Shown here: positions 30,001 through 37,800 of the stretch, in pieces
Position numbering within the stretch: the first letter of the stretch is position 1
Layout: the number at the start of each line of letters is the position of its first letter
NCBI RefSeq assembly: GCF_011397635.1
Contig: NC_064757.1
Location: forward strand, 28,096,339-28,160,338
Source of the DNA: Epinephelus fuscoguttatus
Lineage: Eukaryota > Chordata > Actinopteri > Perciformes > Serranidae
DNA: 64,000 nt
Direction: 5' to 3'
Program-made: the position numbers and the translations under genes
Notes under the pieces: generated by a model
Databases searched by the model: none
What the model was told of the DNA's origin: nothing
What the model saw: the letters and a program-made list of their open reading frames with translations, nothing else

Positions 30001-30384
30001 TCCAAATTCATTGAGTATGACAGCAATCCGTTTGTTGTGTTGTTCTGTTAAGATGTAGTTCAGGAGTGTTGTCTTTCCAGCACCTATAAAGAAACCAATA
30101 CAGAGAAATTATGAGGAAATATGACCCAAACTGATTACTAGGTGAACAATACCCTGGTCCAGCACCAGAGCAGCTTTTGGTTGTGATGAGTATGGACTGA
30201 CAAATGTCTGAGACTATAATCTGCTTTATAAGCTCATTAAAGCTTTGAGTAATGCAGACAGTCTCTCACCGAGGTAGCCTGTGATGATGGTGACAGGTAT
30301 CTGCTCTGTAAGAGGACCAGGCGGGGTGACGATGGGCACCAGCTCTGGGCAGTCGTCATCGTCCTCCATCACCATGCCATCCAT
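12102..30384 (-). CDS. zng1: ZNG1 zinc-regulated GTPase metalloprotein activator (CBWD), complete coding region
   Basis: Fifteen coding exons join in frame into a 370-residue protein plus stop (human ZNG1 is ~395): 30270-30384, 29997-30083, 28404-28500, 28030-28121, 24438-24497, 23692-23729, 21367-21413, 20356-20442, 20108-20152, 19463-19519, 16132-16183, 13027-13095, 12875-12940, 12609-12735, 12102-12175. Landmarks are the N-terminal CPELVP motif (12-17), which in ZNG1 docks on the METAP1 zinc finger; Walker A GYLGAGKT (36-43); the metal-binding CLCC (94-97); ETTG (123-126) with GLADP; NKTD guanine specificity (190-193); and a COG0523/CobW C-terminal domain (~258-347). Known role: GTP-driven zinc delivery to methionine aminopeptidase 1 in the cytosol. 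The ATG at 30384 is the first ATG of the inferred spliced mRNA. No frameshift or missing motif was found, so it should be functional. Confidence 0.95.
12609..12735 (-). CDS. zng1: zng1 coding exon 14
   Basis: This 127-nt exon encodes [20 protein letters not shown] and [20 protein letters not shown], the most conserved stretch of the C-terminal domain. The donor is GTGAAG. Confidence 0.93.
12875..12940 (-). CDS. zng1: zng1 coding exon 13
   Basis: This 66-nt exon encodes [20 protein letters not shown] and then LK, in the C-terminal domain. The acceptor is TTTCAG and the donor GTACAG. Confidence 0.92.
13027..13095 (-). CDS. zng1: zng1 coding exon 12
   Basis: This 69-nt exon in phase 0 encodes [20 protein letters not shown] and then FIQ. 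It opens the CobW C-terminal domain. Confidence 0.92.
13694..14509. mobile_element. MITE-type repeat in zng1 intron between exons 11 and 12
   Basis: The left end (GACATTTCACCCTAAAA) and the right end read inverted (GGACAGTTCACCCCAAAA) form terminal inverted repeats of a widespread teleost non-autonomous element. Its ATTTATCAGTCTCTAGATTG and GAGTTGCCGAGTGTTGG blocks are also characteristic. The interior carries GC-rich exon-like stretches and a 35-bp perfect palindrome at 14338-14372. It lies entirely inside an intron and has no coding capacity that I recognise. Confidence 0.6.
14338..14372. repeat. 35-bp perfect palindrome
   Basis: TACAGACTCTACATTCA, a single C, then the exact reverse complement of the 17-mer. 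It can form a 17-bp hairpin with a one-base loop, inside the MITE described above. Confidence 0.9.
16132..16183 (-). CDS. zng1: zng1 coding exon 11
   Basis: This 52-nt exon encodes [18 protein letters not shown], the linker before the C-terminal domain. The donor is GTATTG. Confidence 0.88.
18006..18260 (-). mobile_element. hAT-type MITE with 8-bp target duplication
   Basis: The ends are TAGAGCTGAAA and, inverted, TAGGGCTGCAA. The flanks are ACTGGTAT (17998-18005) and ATTGGTAT (18261-18268), an 8-bp target-site duplication with one change. The internal ACAAAACAAGACATTTGAAG block is typical of a very common fish hAT family. It lies in a zng1 intron. Confidence 0.75.
18615..19116 (+). mobile_element. 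Second hAT-type MITE of the same family, expanded
   Basis: It begins TAGGGCTGCATCTAACAATT and ends GGTGGCTCTA. The central ACATCAGACCGATAGTCCAAAA and ATGACAAAGAAAAGTATCAA blocks match the family. It is roughly twice the length of the copy at 18006 because of unrelated sequence near 18710-18870. The flanking 8-mers do not match. Confidence 0.6.
19463..19519 (-). CDS. zng1: zng1 coding exon 10
   Basis: This 57-nt exon encodes [19 protein letters not shown]. The acceptor is CCACAG and the donor GTGAGT. Confidence 0.9.
20108..20152 (-). CDS. zng1: zng1 coding exon 9
   Basis: This 45-nt exon encodes [15 protein letters not shown], aligning with human RSINGLGQILETQRS as I know it. The donor is GTGAGT. 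Confidence 0.9.
20356..20442 (-). CDS. zng1: zng1 coding exon 8 (NKTD)
   Basis: This 87-nt exon encodes [20 protein letters not shown] and then [13 protein letters not shown] is the guanine-specificity motif. Confidence 0.93.
20835..21120. repeat. LINE-type 3' tail and an adjoining interspersed repeat
   Basis: The segment CCTATCTTGGCCAGGACTCC with the later GGTTAAATAAAAT tail (about 20895-20980) is a familiar 3' end of fish non-LTR retrotransposons. Directly after it, TTAGCTTAGCATAAA with GGGGGAAACC and CTGGCTCTGTCC (21020-21080) belongs to another high-copy teleost repeat. An inverted copy of the latter occurs at 55610-55760. Family names are not assigned. Confidence 0.45.
21367..21413 (-). 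CDS. zng1: zng1 coding exon 7
   Basis: This 47-nt exon encodes [15 protein letters not shown] plus two bases of Arg179. The acceptor is CTGTAG and the donor GTATGT. Confidence 0.9.
21481..22543. mobile_element. TTAA-flanked MITE with terminal inverted repeats, copy A
   Basis: TTAA at 21481-21484 and 22540-22543 bracket ends that are inverted copies. The left reads AGGAGCAGTGTGTAGGATTT and the right, inverted, AGGTCCAGTGTGTAGGAATT, ~19 of 22 bases agreeing. TTAA duplication is the habit of piggyBac and Kolobok transposons. The interior is non-coding. It is interrupted by ~470 bp of unrelated GC-richer sequence (about 21845-22312). It sits in the zng1 intron between coding exons 6 and 7. Confidence 0.75.
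21845..22312. repeat. Unidentified ~470-bp insert inside MITE copy A
   Basis: The insert is flanked by two ~45-bp near-identical direct copies of MITE sequence (about 21791-21840 and 22313-22362: CTGTCTAGAG, then CAGYGTTTG and TTCTGGGCTACTTTA). The insert itself (GCTTACCCACACACACTATG at one side, GGGCTGGTGCTAACAGACAG at the other) carries no ORF or terminal repeats that I recognise. Its length would suit a solo LTR or satellite monomer, but neither is demonstrated. Confidence 0.5.
23406..23640. repeat. Single arm of a fold-back repeat family
   Basis: CTGGACCACATTTTTGCATG and, further on, GCCACTGACAGACTCAAATT match one arm of the elements at 26290-27690 and 61395-62160. Only one arm is present here, just upstream of the acceptor region of zng1 coding exon 6 on the gene strand. 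Confidence 0.5.
23692..23729 (-). CDS. zng1: zng1 coding exon 6
   Basis: This short 38-nt exon encodes [13 protein letters not shown], with donor GTATGT. It is too short to stand out as an ORF and was found by homology continuity. Confidence 0.9.
23957..23999. repeat. (AC)n microsatellite
   Basis: An uninterrupted run of ~21 AC dinucleotides in a zng1 intron. Confidence 0.95.
24438..24497 (-). CDS. zng1: zng1 coding exon 5
   Basis: This 60-nt exon encodes [19 protein letters not shown], nearly identical to the human protein. The donor is GTAAGA. Confidence 0.93.
26668..27231. mobile_element. TTAA MITE copy B, nested
   Basis: The left end GTAAAGGTTAATTTTTGTAA with AGATTTAGG and the right end CCCTAAATCC...CTGGCCTTTAA (TTAA at 27228-27231) resemble copy A. 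The interior also shares GCAGATTGCAACCAGCTGA. It is diverged, with the left TTAA mutated. Confidence 0.6.
26968..27170 (+). repeat. 5'-truncated SINE-like repeat
   Basis: GTGACTCTAAATTGCCTGTA through TGTCAGCCCTGTGATAATCT and GGGGTAGGCTCCAGCCCCCC to GGATAAGCCG and a GAAT tail is the 3' portion of the family that is nearly full-length at 32934-33247 (inverted) and represented by its 5' part at 37015-37241. Confidence 0.65.
27801..27830. repeat. (GT)n microsatellite
   Basis: About 14 GT units in a zng1 intron, followed by an imperfect ATGTGTGTG. Confidence 0.9.
28030..28121 (-). CDS. zng1: zng1 coding exon 4
   Basis: This 92-nt exon encodes [20 protein letters not shown] and [11 protein letters not shown], which includes the Walker B-like segment. 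Borders are TTTCAG and GTATAT. Confidence 0.93.
28404..28500 (-). CDS. zng1: zng1 coding exon 3 (CLCC zinc motif)
   Basis: This 97-nt exon encodes [20 protein letters not shown] and [11 protein letters not shown]. The CxCC cysteines are the metal site of COG0523 GTPases. The donor is GTATGT. Confidence 0.93.
28872..29298. mobile_element. Tc1/mariner-type MITE with TA duplication
   Basis: Ends CCATAAAACTC and, inverted, CCGTAAAACTTG are flanked by TA at 28870-28871 and 29299-29300. The repeated TAAGTCGCAC / TAGGTCGCACC / TAACCCGCACC motifs match a known fish MITE family. It is non-coding and lies in a zng1 intron. Confidence 0.6.
29997..30083 (-). CDS. zng1: zng1 coding exon 2 (P-loop)
   Basis: This 87-nt exon completes [15 protein letters not shown] and continues through [10 protein letters not shown], the switch I region. 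The acceptor is TTATAG and the donor GTAAAC. Confidence 0.93.
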
Positions 30385-30424
30385 ACCAGGGATAATGTCA
30401 GTCAAACAGGGACACAAGCTGGAT
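30270..30424 (-). CDS. zng1: zng1 first coding exon (CPELVP motif and start of Walker A)
   Basis: The exon comprises ~40 bases of 5' UTR and 115 coding bases (coding part 30270-30384). It encodes [18 protein letters not shown] and ends in ITGYL plus the first base of Gly39. The donor is GTGAGA. Confidence 0.88.
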
Positions 30425-30654
30425 CTGATGAATCAGACAGAAACAGGTTTAATGCTCCACTGCAATACTGCCAACCTCCTGACTCTGAGCTTTCTCCATA
30501 GCTGTCCTCTCCCTTTGTAACTCTCTCCCCGAACACATTCAAGACTGCATCGATCTCTCCTAGTTCAAAGCACACATCAAAACTAACTAATGTAACATGT
30601 CTTTGAGTACTATGAAAAGTGCTCTATTATTAATTTATGAGTAGGATTAACACA

Positions 30655-31216
30655 AAAACTGTGGAATGTAACAAAGTAAATTCACTAAAGTACTGCACTT
30701 AAGCACCATTTTGGGGTGCTTTACTTGGGTATTTTCATTTTATGCTACTTTATACCTCTATTTCTCTACATTTCAGAGGCAAATATTGTACTTTTAACCC
30801 CACTACATTTATTTTAAAGCTTTTTGTACTTTGCAGATTCAGATTACCAACACAAAATAGAATCAACTAATACATTTTGATATATTATTACAGACTAAAC
30901 TTCCCAGCATTATGTAAAGTAATTAAAATTAGCATCACCTTTACTACTTACAGCAACAATACAGTGATTTACACATAAAACCATCAATTATTGTAGTCCA
31001 ATTATATAACATGCATTATTCTGAAATGGGCCATTCTACATAATGAGTAGCCTACTTTTGCATTTGGTGCTTCAAGTACATTTCGATGCTAACGCTTTTG
31101 TGCTTTCATTTAAATAATATTTTGAATGCAGGATTTCTACTTTAACACAGTATTTTAACACTGTAGTATTGCTACTTTTACTTCAATAAAAGATTTGAGT
31201 ACTTCTTCCATCACTG
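30655..31216. repeat. Interspersed DNA-transposon-like repeat (zng1 intron 1)
   Basis: The left part (AACAAAGTAAATTCACTAAA, ACTGCACTTAAGCACC) and right part (CTTTTACTTCAATAAAAG, AGTACTTCTTCCATCACTG) are the two ends of a high-copy teleost repeat whose termini read CAGTGRTGGAAG in consensus. No ORF is present. It lies in the 5' intron of zng1 between the non-coding and first coding exons. Confidence 0.5.
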
Positions 31217-31612
31217 CACACAAAGCACAGGAAAATAATCATGAACAAATACATCAAATTTGTTTTAAAAGCATCTTCACATCTATCACATAGCTGACTG
31301 TGATATTTAACTACATTTAGGAATAATGTGTAAGTCATTTACATGCTCGTAAATATTAAGCAAATAAAAAGACCAGTCAGCTCAGTAAGTGGTGGCTTTA
31401 CCCTAATTAAAAATCCTTAAACGTCTAAACAACACTCAATAAGTTAAGAAGCATCAACTGTGTCTCCTCAGCATTAGCAGTTAGTTAAAGTGTGTATCCA
31501 CTGAATGAGCTGAGCCAGCATGGACTTTATCCCCTCCTAATACCTGCTCAGTGCACCACGACAGCAAAACACAGCGACTATCCTCCGTTTACGAAGACTG
31601 TAAACAAATTAC

Positions 31613-31790
31613 CTGACTGTTCCTCTCTTAAATGCAGATATTCAAAGTTTTCAGCAAAAATATTCTCCTCTTCACTGCTGCTGCTAAGCGTTTTGACAGC
31701 GTGCGACACTGAAGAGGCTCCGTTCAGATCCTGACGCCGCGGCAATGGTTCCGCTTCCGTTCACAGTAGTCGGAACACAAAGTCTGCCGG
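31613..31790 (-). promoter_or_regulatory. zng1: Probable zng1 non-coding first exon and promoter
   Basis: A good donor (CAG|GTAATT) ends at 31613 on the gene strand. It would splice to an acceptor whose exon starts at 30424, after a pyrimidine-rich TTTCTGTCTGATTCATCAG tract. The joined leader contains no ATG before the one at 30384. Upstream lie GACGCCGCGG and repeated ETS cores (CGGAAGCGGAA on the gene strand at 31749-31759; CCGGAAG at 31792-31798), typical of housekeeping TATA-less promoters. The transcription start is inferred, not seen. Confidence 0.5.
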
Positions 31791-31799
31791 ACCGGAAGA

Positions 31800-32930
31800 G
31801 CATTATGAATAATATTAGAGTTAAACGGCGAATAAACTATAAATAATTACAACTTTGGCTCGAAAATAAATTCACAAACATTTAGTTTCTCTCCGCCCCA
31901 GCTACAGTTTCTAAGAGCAGATACATTTTGGTGTCATGACATGTATTGACCACTAGATGGCAACAGAAACCAGATTATGGCAGAGATGTCTCATTTTGTC
32001 ACTTCACAATTATCTGTGCAACTTCAACTATAAACTCAGTATTTTATAGGCTTACCACAGAGCTTACCACTCTGTCAATAACAATGCAATAAAAAGCATA
32101 CCAATTATATCAAAACATGGCAGGTCTACTGGATTGTACGTCAGATTGTGGCATGCATGACATGGTGGCCCTGAATAATCAACACTTAACACTGTAAATA
32201 GTCATATTCAACAGATAAATACGATAACTACACTCAGTATTTATTGTCACAAGTCAACAAATCAGTTTGGGAAATAATGTGCATGAGTAATTTTAAGATG
32301 TTTCATGTTAAAGAATGGCGAGAAATAAGGTAAGTGTAAACTCACAGCCTCTCTATACAAATACAGGGACGTGCACAGCTCCTATGGTTATACAAGCCAT
32401 CTTGAAGTGCAGGATATGCTATGTGATACATTTTTTGTGAGCTTAACGAAGGGACTACATATTAATCCTTGCAGCGGAATACCTTGGGGTCCCCCAGAAG
32501 AGGCCCACTGCAACCTACTGCACAGATAAGCAGTGGATGCATGTAAAACTATTGCAATTGCTCAAAACTATTTCAACTGTCCTAGATCATTTAGACATTA
32601 AGGTACACTTGATTATTAAATAAAAAATGATATACTTTCCCGATAGACTTTTCTCAGTGCAGGAGTTTAGCCCCATGTGGCAAGTATAACACACGTATAT
32701 CTAATAATATTAATCACTGCATTTCATAGATGTGAAAATTAGAGACCTGTCACACTACACCTTTCAATGATGACGCAAAAGGTTGCTGTGACAAAGGTTT
32801 GTTGTGCAATGCCTAAATGAGTATTAGTAGAAAGGAGCTCCCTCTGACTTTCTACAAGTTAATGTTTTGTTTTGTTTTTTTTTAAAAAAAACAAAAAACA
32901 AAAAACAAAAAACACTGGTATGTTAAAGTT
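31800..32930. other. Intergenic, between zng1 promoter and dock8
   Basis: This is AT-rich sequence with no ORF or RNA gene that I recognise. It ends in an A-rich low-complexity stretch (AAAAACA repeats near 32885-32915) next to the inverted SINE-like repeat. Confidence 0.5.
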
Positions 32931-32933
32931 TAT

Positions 32934-33247
32934 TGGATAAGCTGCTGGAGCCTATCCCAGCTGACAATGGGCGAGAGGCAGGGTGCACCCTGGACAGGTT
33001 GGCAGACTATCACAGGGCTGACACATAGAGACAGACAACCATTCACACTCACATTCACACCTACAGGCAATTTAGAGTCACCAATTAATCTGCATGTCTA
33101 TGGATTGTGGGAGGAAGCTGGAGTACTCGGAGAAAATCCAGGCTGACATGGGGAGAACACGTAAACTCCGCACAGAAGACCTCCCCCACCCTGGGTTCAA
33201 ACCCGGAACCCTCTTGCTGTGAAGTGACAATGCTAACCACTGCACAT
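32934..33247 (-). repeat. Near full-length tRNA-derived SINE-like repeat
   Basis: Read on the minus strand it starts with a tRNA-like head (GTGGTTAGCATTGTC, then the B-box-like GGTTTGAACCC at ~33192-33203). It continues through CATGTCAGCCTGG and AATTGGTGACTCTAAATTGC and ends CAGCTGGGATAGGCTCCAGC and AGCTTATCC. A- and B-box-like promoter segments argue for a Pol III-derived SINE. Confidence 0.6.
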
Positions 33248-33297
33248 TTGCATACATAATAAAACCATCAATACATGCCATGTATCAATACAAGAAA

Positions 33298-33885
33298 ATA
33301 TACTATACTATACGATACTATATGGTAGTACTATACAATACTATGTTATACTATACTATATTATCCGATACTTTACTATATGATACTATACTATATGATA
33401 CTATACAATACGATACGATACTATACAATACTATACGATACTATACTATACGATATGATACTATACTATACTTTACTATATGATACTATACGATACTATA
33501 CTATATTATACGATACTATATGATACAATACAATCGTACCGTATTGTATCATATAGTACACTATATGATACTATACTATACGATACGATACGATACTATA
33601 TGATACTATACTATACTATACTTTACTATATGATACTATACGATACTATACTATATTATATGATACGATACTATATGATACTTTACTATATGATACAATA
33701 CAATCGTACCGTATTGTATCATATAGTATACTATATGATACTATACTATACGATAATATACTATATGATACTATACGCTATGATACAATACCATACGATA
33801 CCATGCAATACTGTTATACGATACTATACTATAGCTACTATACAATACAATACCATACTATACAATACTATACGATACTGCATTG
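33298..33885. repeat. TATAC/GATAC tandem array with internal palindromes
   Basis: About 0.59 kb is built almost wholly from 5-bp units (CTATA, CGATA, TGATA). A near-palindromic block around ACAATCGTACCGTATTGT occurs twice, at 33521-33555 and 33691-33725. The surrounding segment is duplicated with a spacing of 150-170 bases. The sequence codes for nothing; long apparent reading frames arise because the repeat lacks stops in one frame. Confidence 0.92.
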
Positions 33886-33919
33886 GTTTTTTCCCCCCAC
33901 CCTTAAAATGTAGATCTAG

Positions 33920-34028
33920 GGGCGTTGGTAGAGTAGTGGATAGTGCCAGCGCCCCATGTATAGAGGTGATACCCTGCTGCAGCAGTTGCGAGTACGACTC
34001 TGGCTTGCAACCCTTTGCTGCATGTCGT

Positions 34029-34079
<51 letters not shown>

Positions 34080-34146
34080 GTCTCACAGTGTCCTGTCCAT
34101 TAAAAGCAAAAGCCTCAAAAACATAATCTTTAAAAAAAAAAAAAAA
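33920..34146 (+). mobile_element. tRNA-derived SINE with target-site duplication
   Basis: The head has A-box-like TGGTAGAGTAGTGG and B-box-like GCGAGTACGACTC. Then come GCTGCATGTCGTCC, a (CT)22 run (about 34033-34076), CATGTCTCACAGTGTCCTGT, CCATTAAAAGCAAAAGCC and an A-tail. AAAATGTAGATCTAG flanks both sides (33905-33919 and 34147-34161), marking retrotransposition. It is recent enough for a perfect duplication. The host sequence downstream (to ~34285) is the right end of the TTAA-MITE family (CAGGTGATTATACACTAA and GTACACACTGG-type end). Confidence 0.8.
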
Positions 34147-34159
34147 AAAATGTAGATCT

Positions 34160-34290
34160 AGATGGCTAATTCTAAGAAAACCAAACTGATTCTTGCTTTC
34201 AGGTGATTATACACTAAAAAAGCATGCTTATATTCCATTTCTGCCAGTGTATCCCCTACATTCTGCACACTGCACCTTTCAAACATAATT
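34160..34290. mobile_element. Right half of a TTAA-MITE family member (copy C)
   Basis: TTTCAGGTGATTATACACTA, then ATATTCCATTTCTGCCAGTG and CTGCACACTGCACCTTTCAA match the right ends of copies A and B. The left half has been separated or replaced by the SINE and the TATAC array. Confidence 0.5.
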
Positions 34291-34560
34291 GTATGTGGAG
34301 GAAGATTGTTACATTTGACCCCAGTCTCCCCTACTATTGTACTATTGTAGGTATTTAATTTCCTCTCATAATAAACTGGATTTGTTTTTTTGTTTTTTAT
34401 TTTTTCTGTGTGTGTGTGTGTGTGACTGAGCAGAAGAAAACTGTGACTGCCTGCTCGGTAAACTCAAAGCTTATCTCGGCAGCGAGGGAGCGCGCGTGTC
34501 TCATCCAGCGTGTCCCATCATCCCCTCCCACCCCTCGCGCCTTTCTCTCTCCCTCCCTAG

Positions 34561-34564
<4 letters not shown>

Positions 34565-34593
<29 letters not shown>
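34565..34593. repeat. (CT)n tract upstream of dock8
   Basis: A ~14-unit CT run in the probable dock8 promoter/5' UTR, ~200 bases before the start codon. Such pyrimidine tracts can act as GAGA-like elements, but no function is shown. Confidence 0.85.
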
Positions 34594-34595
<2 letters not shown>

Positions 34596-34599
34596 CGGG

Positions 34600-34709
34600 A
34601 TGGCTCAAATCAAATGCGGAAGTTTACACCCAGGAAAGCTGCTGCCGCCGCCGCCACAGCCAAGATGAGTGTTGACATGACAGTTAGCTGTAGCGAGGAG
34701 GAGAAGTAG
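34600..34709 (+). promoter_or_regulatory. Two overlapping upstream ORFs in the dock8 leader
   Basis: uORF1 is 34600-34668 (22 codons plus stop, ending in a run of Pro codons from a CCG repeat). Its stop overlaps the ATG of uORF2 (34665-34709, 14 codons plus stop). Both lie out of frame with, and 86 or more bases before, the dock8 ATG at 34795. They matter only if the transcript starts upstream of 34600, which is not shown. Confidence 0.45.
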
Positions 34710-34794
34710 CGGCGTGTCGGTGACAGCGAGGCGGCGAGACCGCAGGAAAACACCGGAGCCAGCGGAGCCGCTCAACCGGACCTCACACTCACAT

Positions 34795-34847
34795 ATGGCT
34801 TCTCTCAACAGCGCTGAGCGACGGGCTTTCGCTCTGAAGATCAACAG
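34795..34847 (+). CDS. dock8: dock8 coding exon 1
   Basis: 53 coding bases encode [17 protein letters not shown] plus two bases of Arg18. The donor is GTACAA. Confidence 0.92.
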
Positions 34848-37800
34848 GTACAAACGTGTTGTAGGTTAGAAATGTTGTTGTGGTGTCAAGCTTTAGTTTC
34901 AGGGAGTTGAATGTGAACTTCCCCAGAGATATGGGTGGGAGCTCTGTCTTGACATTTGGATGGGGATTCCACAGCGGAGCAGGCAGCCACATGTTGTGAA
35001 TGTTAATGCTGCAGGTTGGTCCACCCTGTCCCGGAAAAAAAGGCAGCCTGGAGGACAATAAACAGCCAACTTCTCTTCAACTTCCCCAGAAGGATTATCA
35101 CAGGACATAGTGAACTTCTGGTAACAGTGACAGCCATGTGATCAATCATGAATACATTAGTTTCTCTCATTACTTCCTCTGAAGCAGAGAAACAATGCTG
35201 CACCAAGTTGACAAATCTGTATTTTATCAGTGCTGTTTCCTCCTCACGAGGATGCTGATTCTATATCTAGTGTTTCTAATATGATCATTTCCTGTGCTGG
35301 TGTGTAAGCCCTTAGAGCTGCCATGAATGAGGAGGGATGTGGTCATAGTTCCTGCTGAGACACTGACCAGGTGTGGAGGAAGTATATACATGGAAGTCTA
35401 TTGTGTACCATGCCTCCTCCATAGTGCGACTCATTAAAACAAACACACTAATGCTTCCTATGATTAGTGGCACAGCCATATAACGCCTCTCCGGTACAGT
35501 ATGTGCTGGTCAGGCTGAGTGTGTTGTACAATATGTGCAAGATGTTCCAGCAGTTTAAAGATGGAGGTGGAGAGATTAGTTCTGAGTTATGATGTTGCAT
35601 GATGAGGAGAAATATTGTTTACCCTCACAACAGTCAGCACTGTTTTAATCCCATTTGATCCTCTCTTAAAAACACTCTTAACCCAAATCTGTTCCCTTGT
35701 TTCTGCAGCTTTTACGCGCCCTCACATCTAAAACTTTATGAATGACCGTCTGACATAAGGAATTTTAATGAATCACCAGTGATGCAGTCATGCAAAATGT
35801 TTCTAAAATGGTTAAACTAGGGCTGCAAGCCATGATTTTTAAATTACTGCCTAATCTGATAACTATTTTCTTGATTTTTTTTGTCTGTAAAATGTAAAAA
35901 AAAATAACAGTACAAATGCCAACCACAACATCCCAGTGCCCAAGATGACGTCTTCAAACTGCAGTCTACATTCAATTTACAATAATATAAAACAGAGAAA
36001 AGCAGCAAATCGATTATCTCAGTAGTTGCAGATTAATGTCTGATCATCGTTTCAGCTCTACTCCGAAGCATTTACTTGGTGAAATCCTCCATCCACCTCA
36101 GTGATTGCACCGTACTCTTGTCTCTAATAGCCTGGAGAAATCATGGATCGTTGCTGTGCTGTGCTGTGCTGTGCTGTGCAGAGCTGAGCTCAGCTGCTGA
36201 GGGATGTGAGGGATCTTGGGTCACCGTCAGAATCTGTTGATGAGCCAGCAGAGGGGCTGCTTAGAAGATGTTGCGCTGTATAAGCACTGGGTTTGTAGAA
36301 TATGTGGTTGCAAAGTGTTAACCAGCACAGCCAGTAAGTGATGACGCAAGAGAAAGAGATACAGTGTGTTGATAATGATTTCTCAAAATGATCTTAGCAT
36401 AGACTGCTGTGAGTTGTTGTGAGGGAAATTTTAACATCAAATCATTTGTATATTGACCCAGCAACACTGAATACATATTATGTAATATAAAAATAACACA
36501 TTATCTTACGTACAACACATGTTAGGTGCACAAAATAATGTCAATACCTGATGAAAATGGACTTAGAGTTGGGTCGTTTTATGTCAAATGCCAGGTTGTG
36601 TAAGCTAAGCTATAAAGGAGATCAGACAGTCAGTGCTTTGACATGCAATTATTTTAAACATTTTTGCCTTTATTATGACAATGAACTGTTGAAAGGTGAA
36701 AAGACCCAGGTCCCAAGTCCAGATCATCATCCATCATCATCTGTTTTGAAGCCCTGAGTTTGTCATTTCAGACGTAATCATCTTGGTTTTTGGAGCCAAA
36801 AGTGACCATATTTGGACAAGAGGGTAGAACTGTAAACGAGCGAGGGGTGAATCTGACTTACAGACAGTGGTTACGACTCACAGACAGCCTGTCATGCAGG
36901 CGTCCCCACCCTTAATTAAATGATGTAAATGTAAATAAGTGAGTAATATAAAAATTTACCCCTCCCCATATAGTTGTCATGAAGGGGGAAATTAGCTTTA
37001 GAGACCAAAACCTAGCGGCATGGTGGTGCCGTGGTTAGCATTGTCGCCTCACAGCAAGAGGGTTTGTGGTTCGAACCCAGGGTGGGGGATTTGAACTTAG
37101 GGTGGGGGAGCCTTTCTGTGTAGTCTCCCGATGTCAGCGTGGGTTTTCTGCGGGTACTCCGGCTTCCTCCCACAATCCAAAGACATGCAGGTAAATTGGT
37201 GACTCTAAATTGGCTGTAGGTGTGAATGGTTGTCTGTTTCTATAGCCCCTTTCACACTGACAGATTTTCCGCGGATGTTGGGCCGTTTTGCCGGCCAGCT
37301 GCGAGCGTTAATACACACAGAGCCGGATTGGGTAGTTGATCCGAGGTGCCCAATTTTCCGCCTCGGAGGGTGGTCATATTGGCGGAACCCTTTTAGTTTA
37401 AAAAGACCGCGGTGGCCTTCCACAACAGGAGGGGCTATTGAAGGCCATTAACTGTCAGATGACAGGAAGGGTGAAGAACAGGCCGATTTACGAGAGAATC
37501 GCCGCCTGACTAGCCGCGGCTTCCCTCCCACGTCACTGTTCGAGGAGCTGCAGTTTGTGGTACTTCTACATTGGCTTCATTTTTCAGCCCTGGTGGTTGC
37601 TGCTTGGGCCAGACCTGCTGATGTTGTTGTTGCTGAGGTTGCCCCGATATGTGTAATTTCAAAGAATTATGATACAACATGCACTGGTCAGACAAACTGT
37701 AAAATAATCTAGCCAGTGGTCACAATTTGAAACTGAAGTATATAATATGTAGCAGGCTGGACAACCTGTTATTTGCCATGTCAACTAGTACATCCCGTAT

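Noticed and set aside
33298..33885. Possible CRISPR-like repeat array
   Set aside because: There are no unique spacers, the unit is 5 bp, and the organism is a vertebrate; it is a microsatellite/minisatellite.
33480..34103. 207-codon open frame with Tyr/Ile/Leu-rich repeats
   Set aside because: It is produced by the TATAC/GATAC tandem array, which lacks stops in this frame, and runs into an unrelated SINE. There is no sign of a protein.
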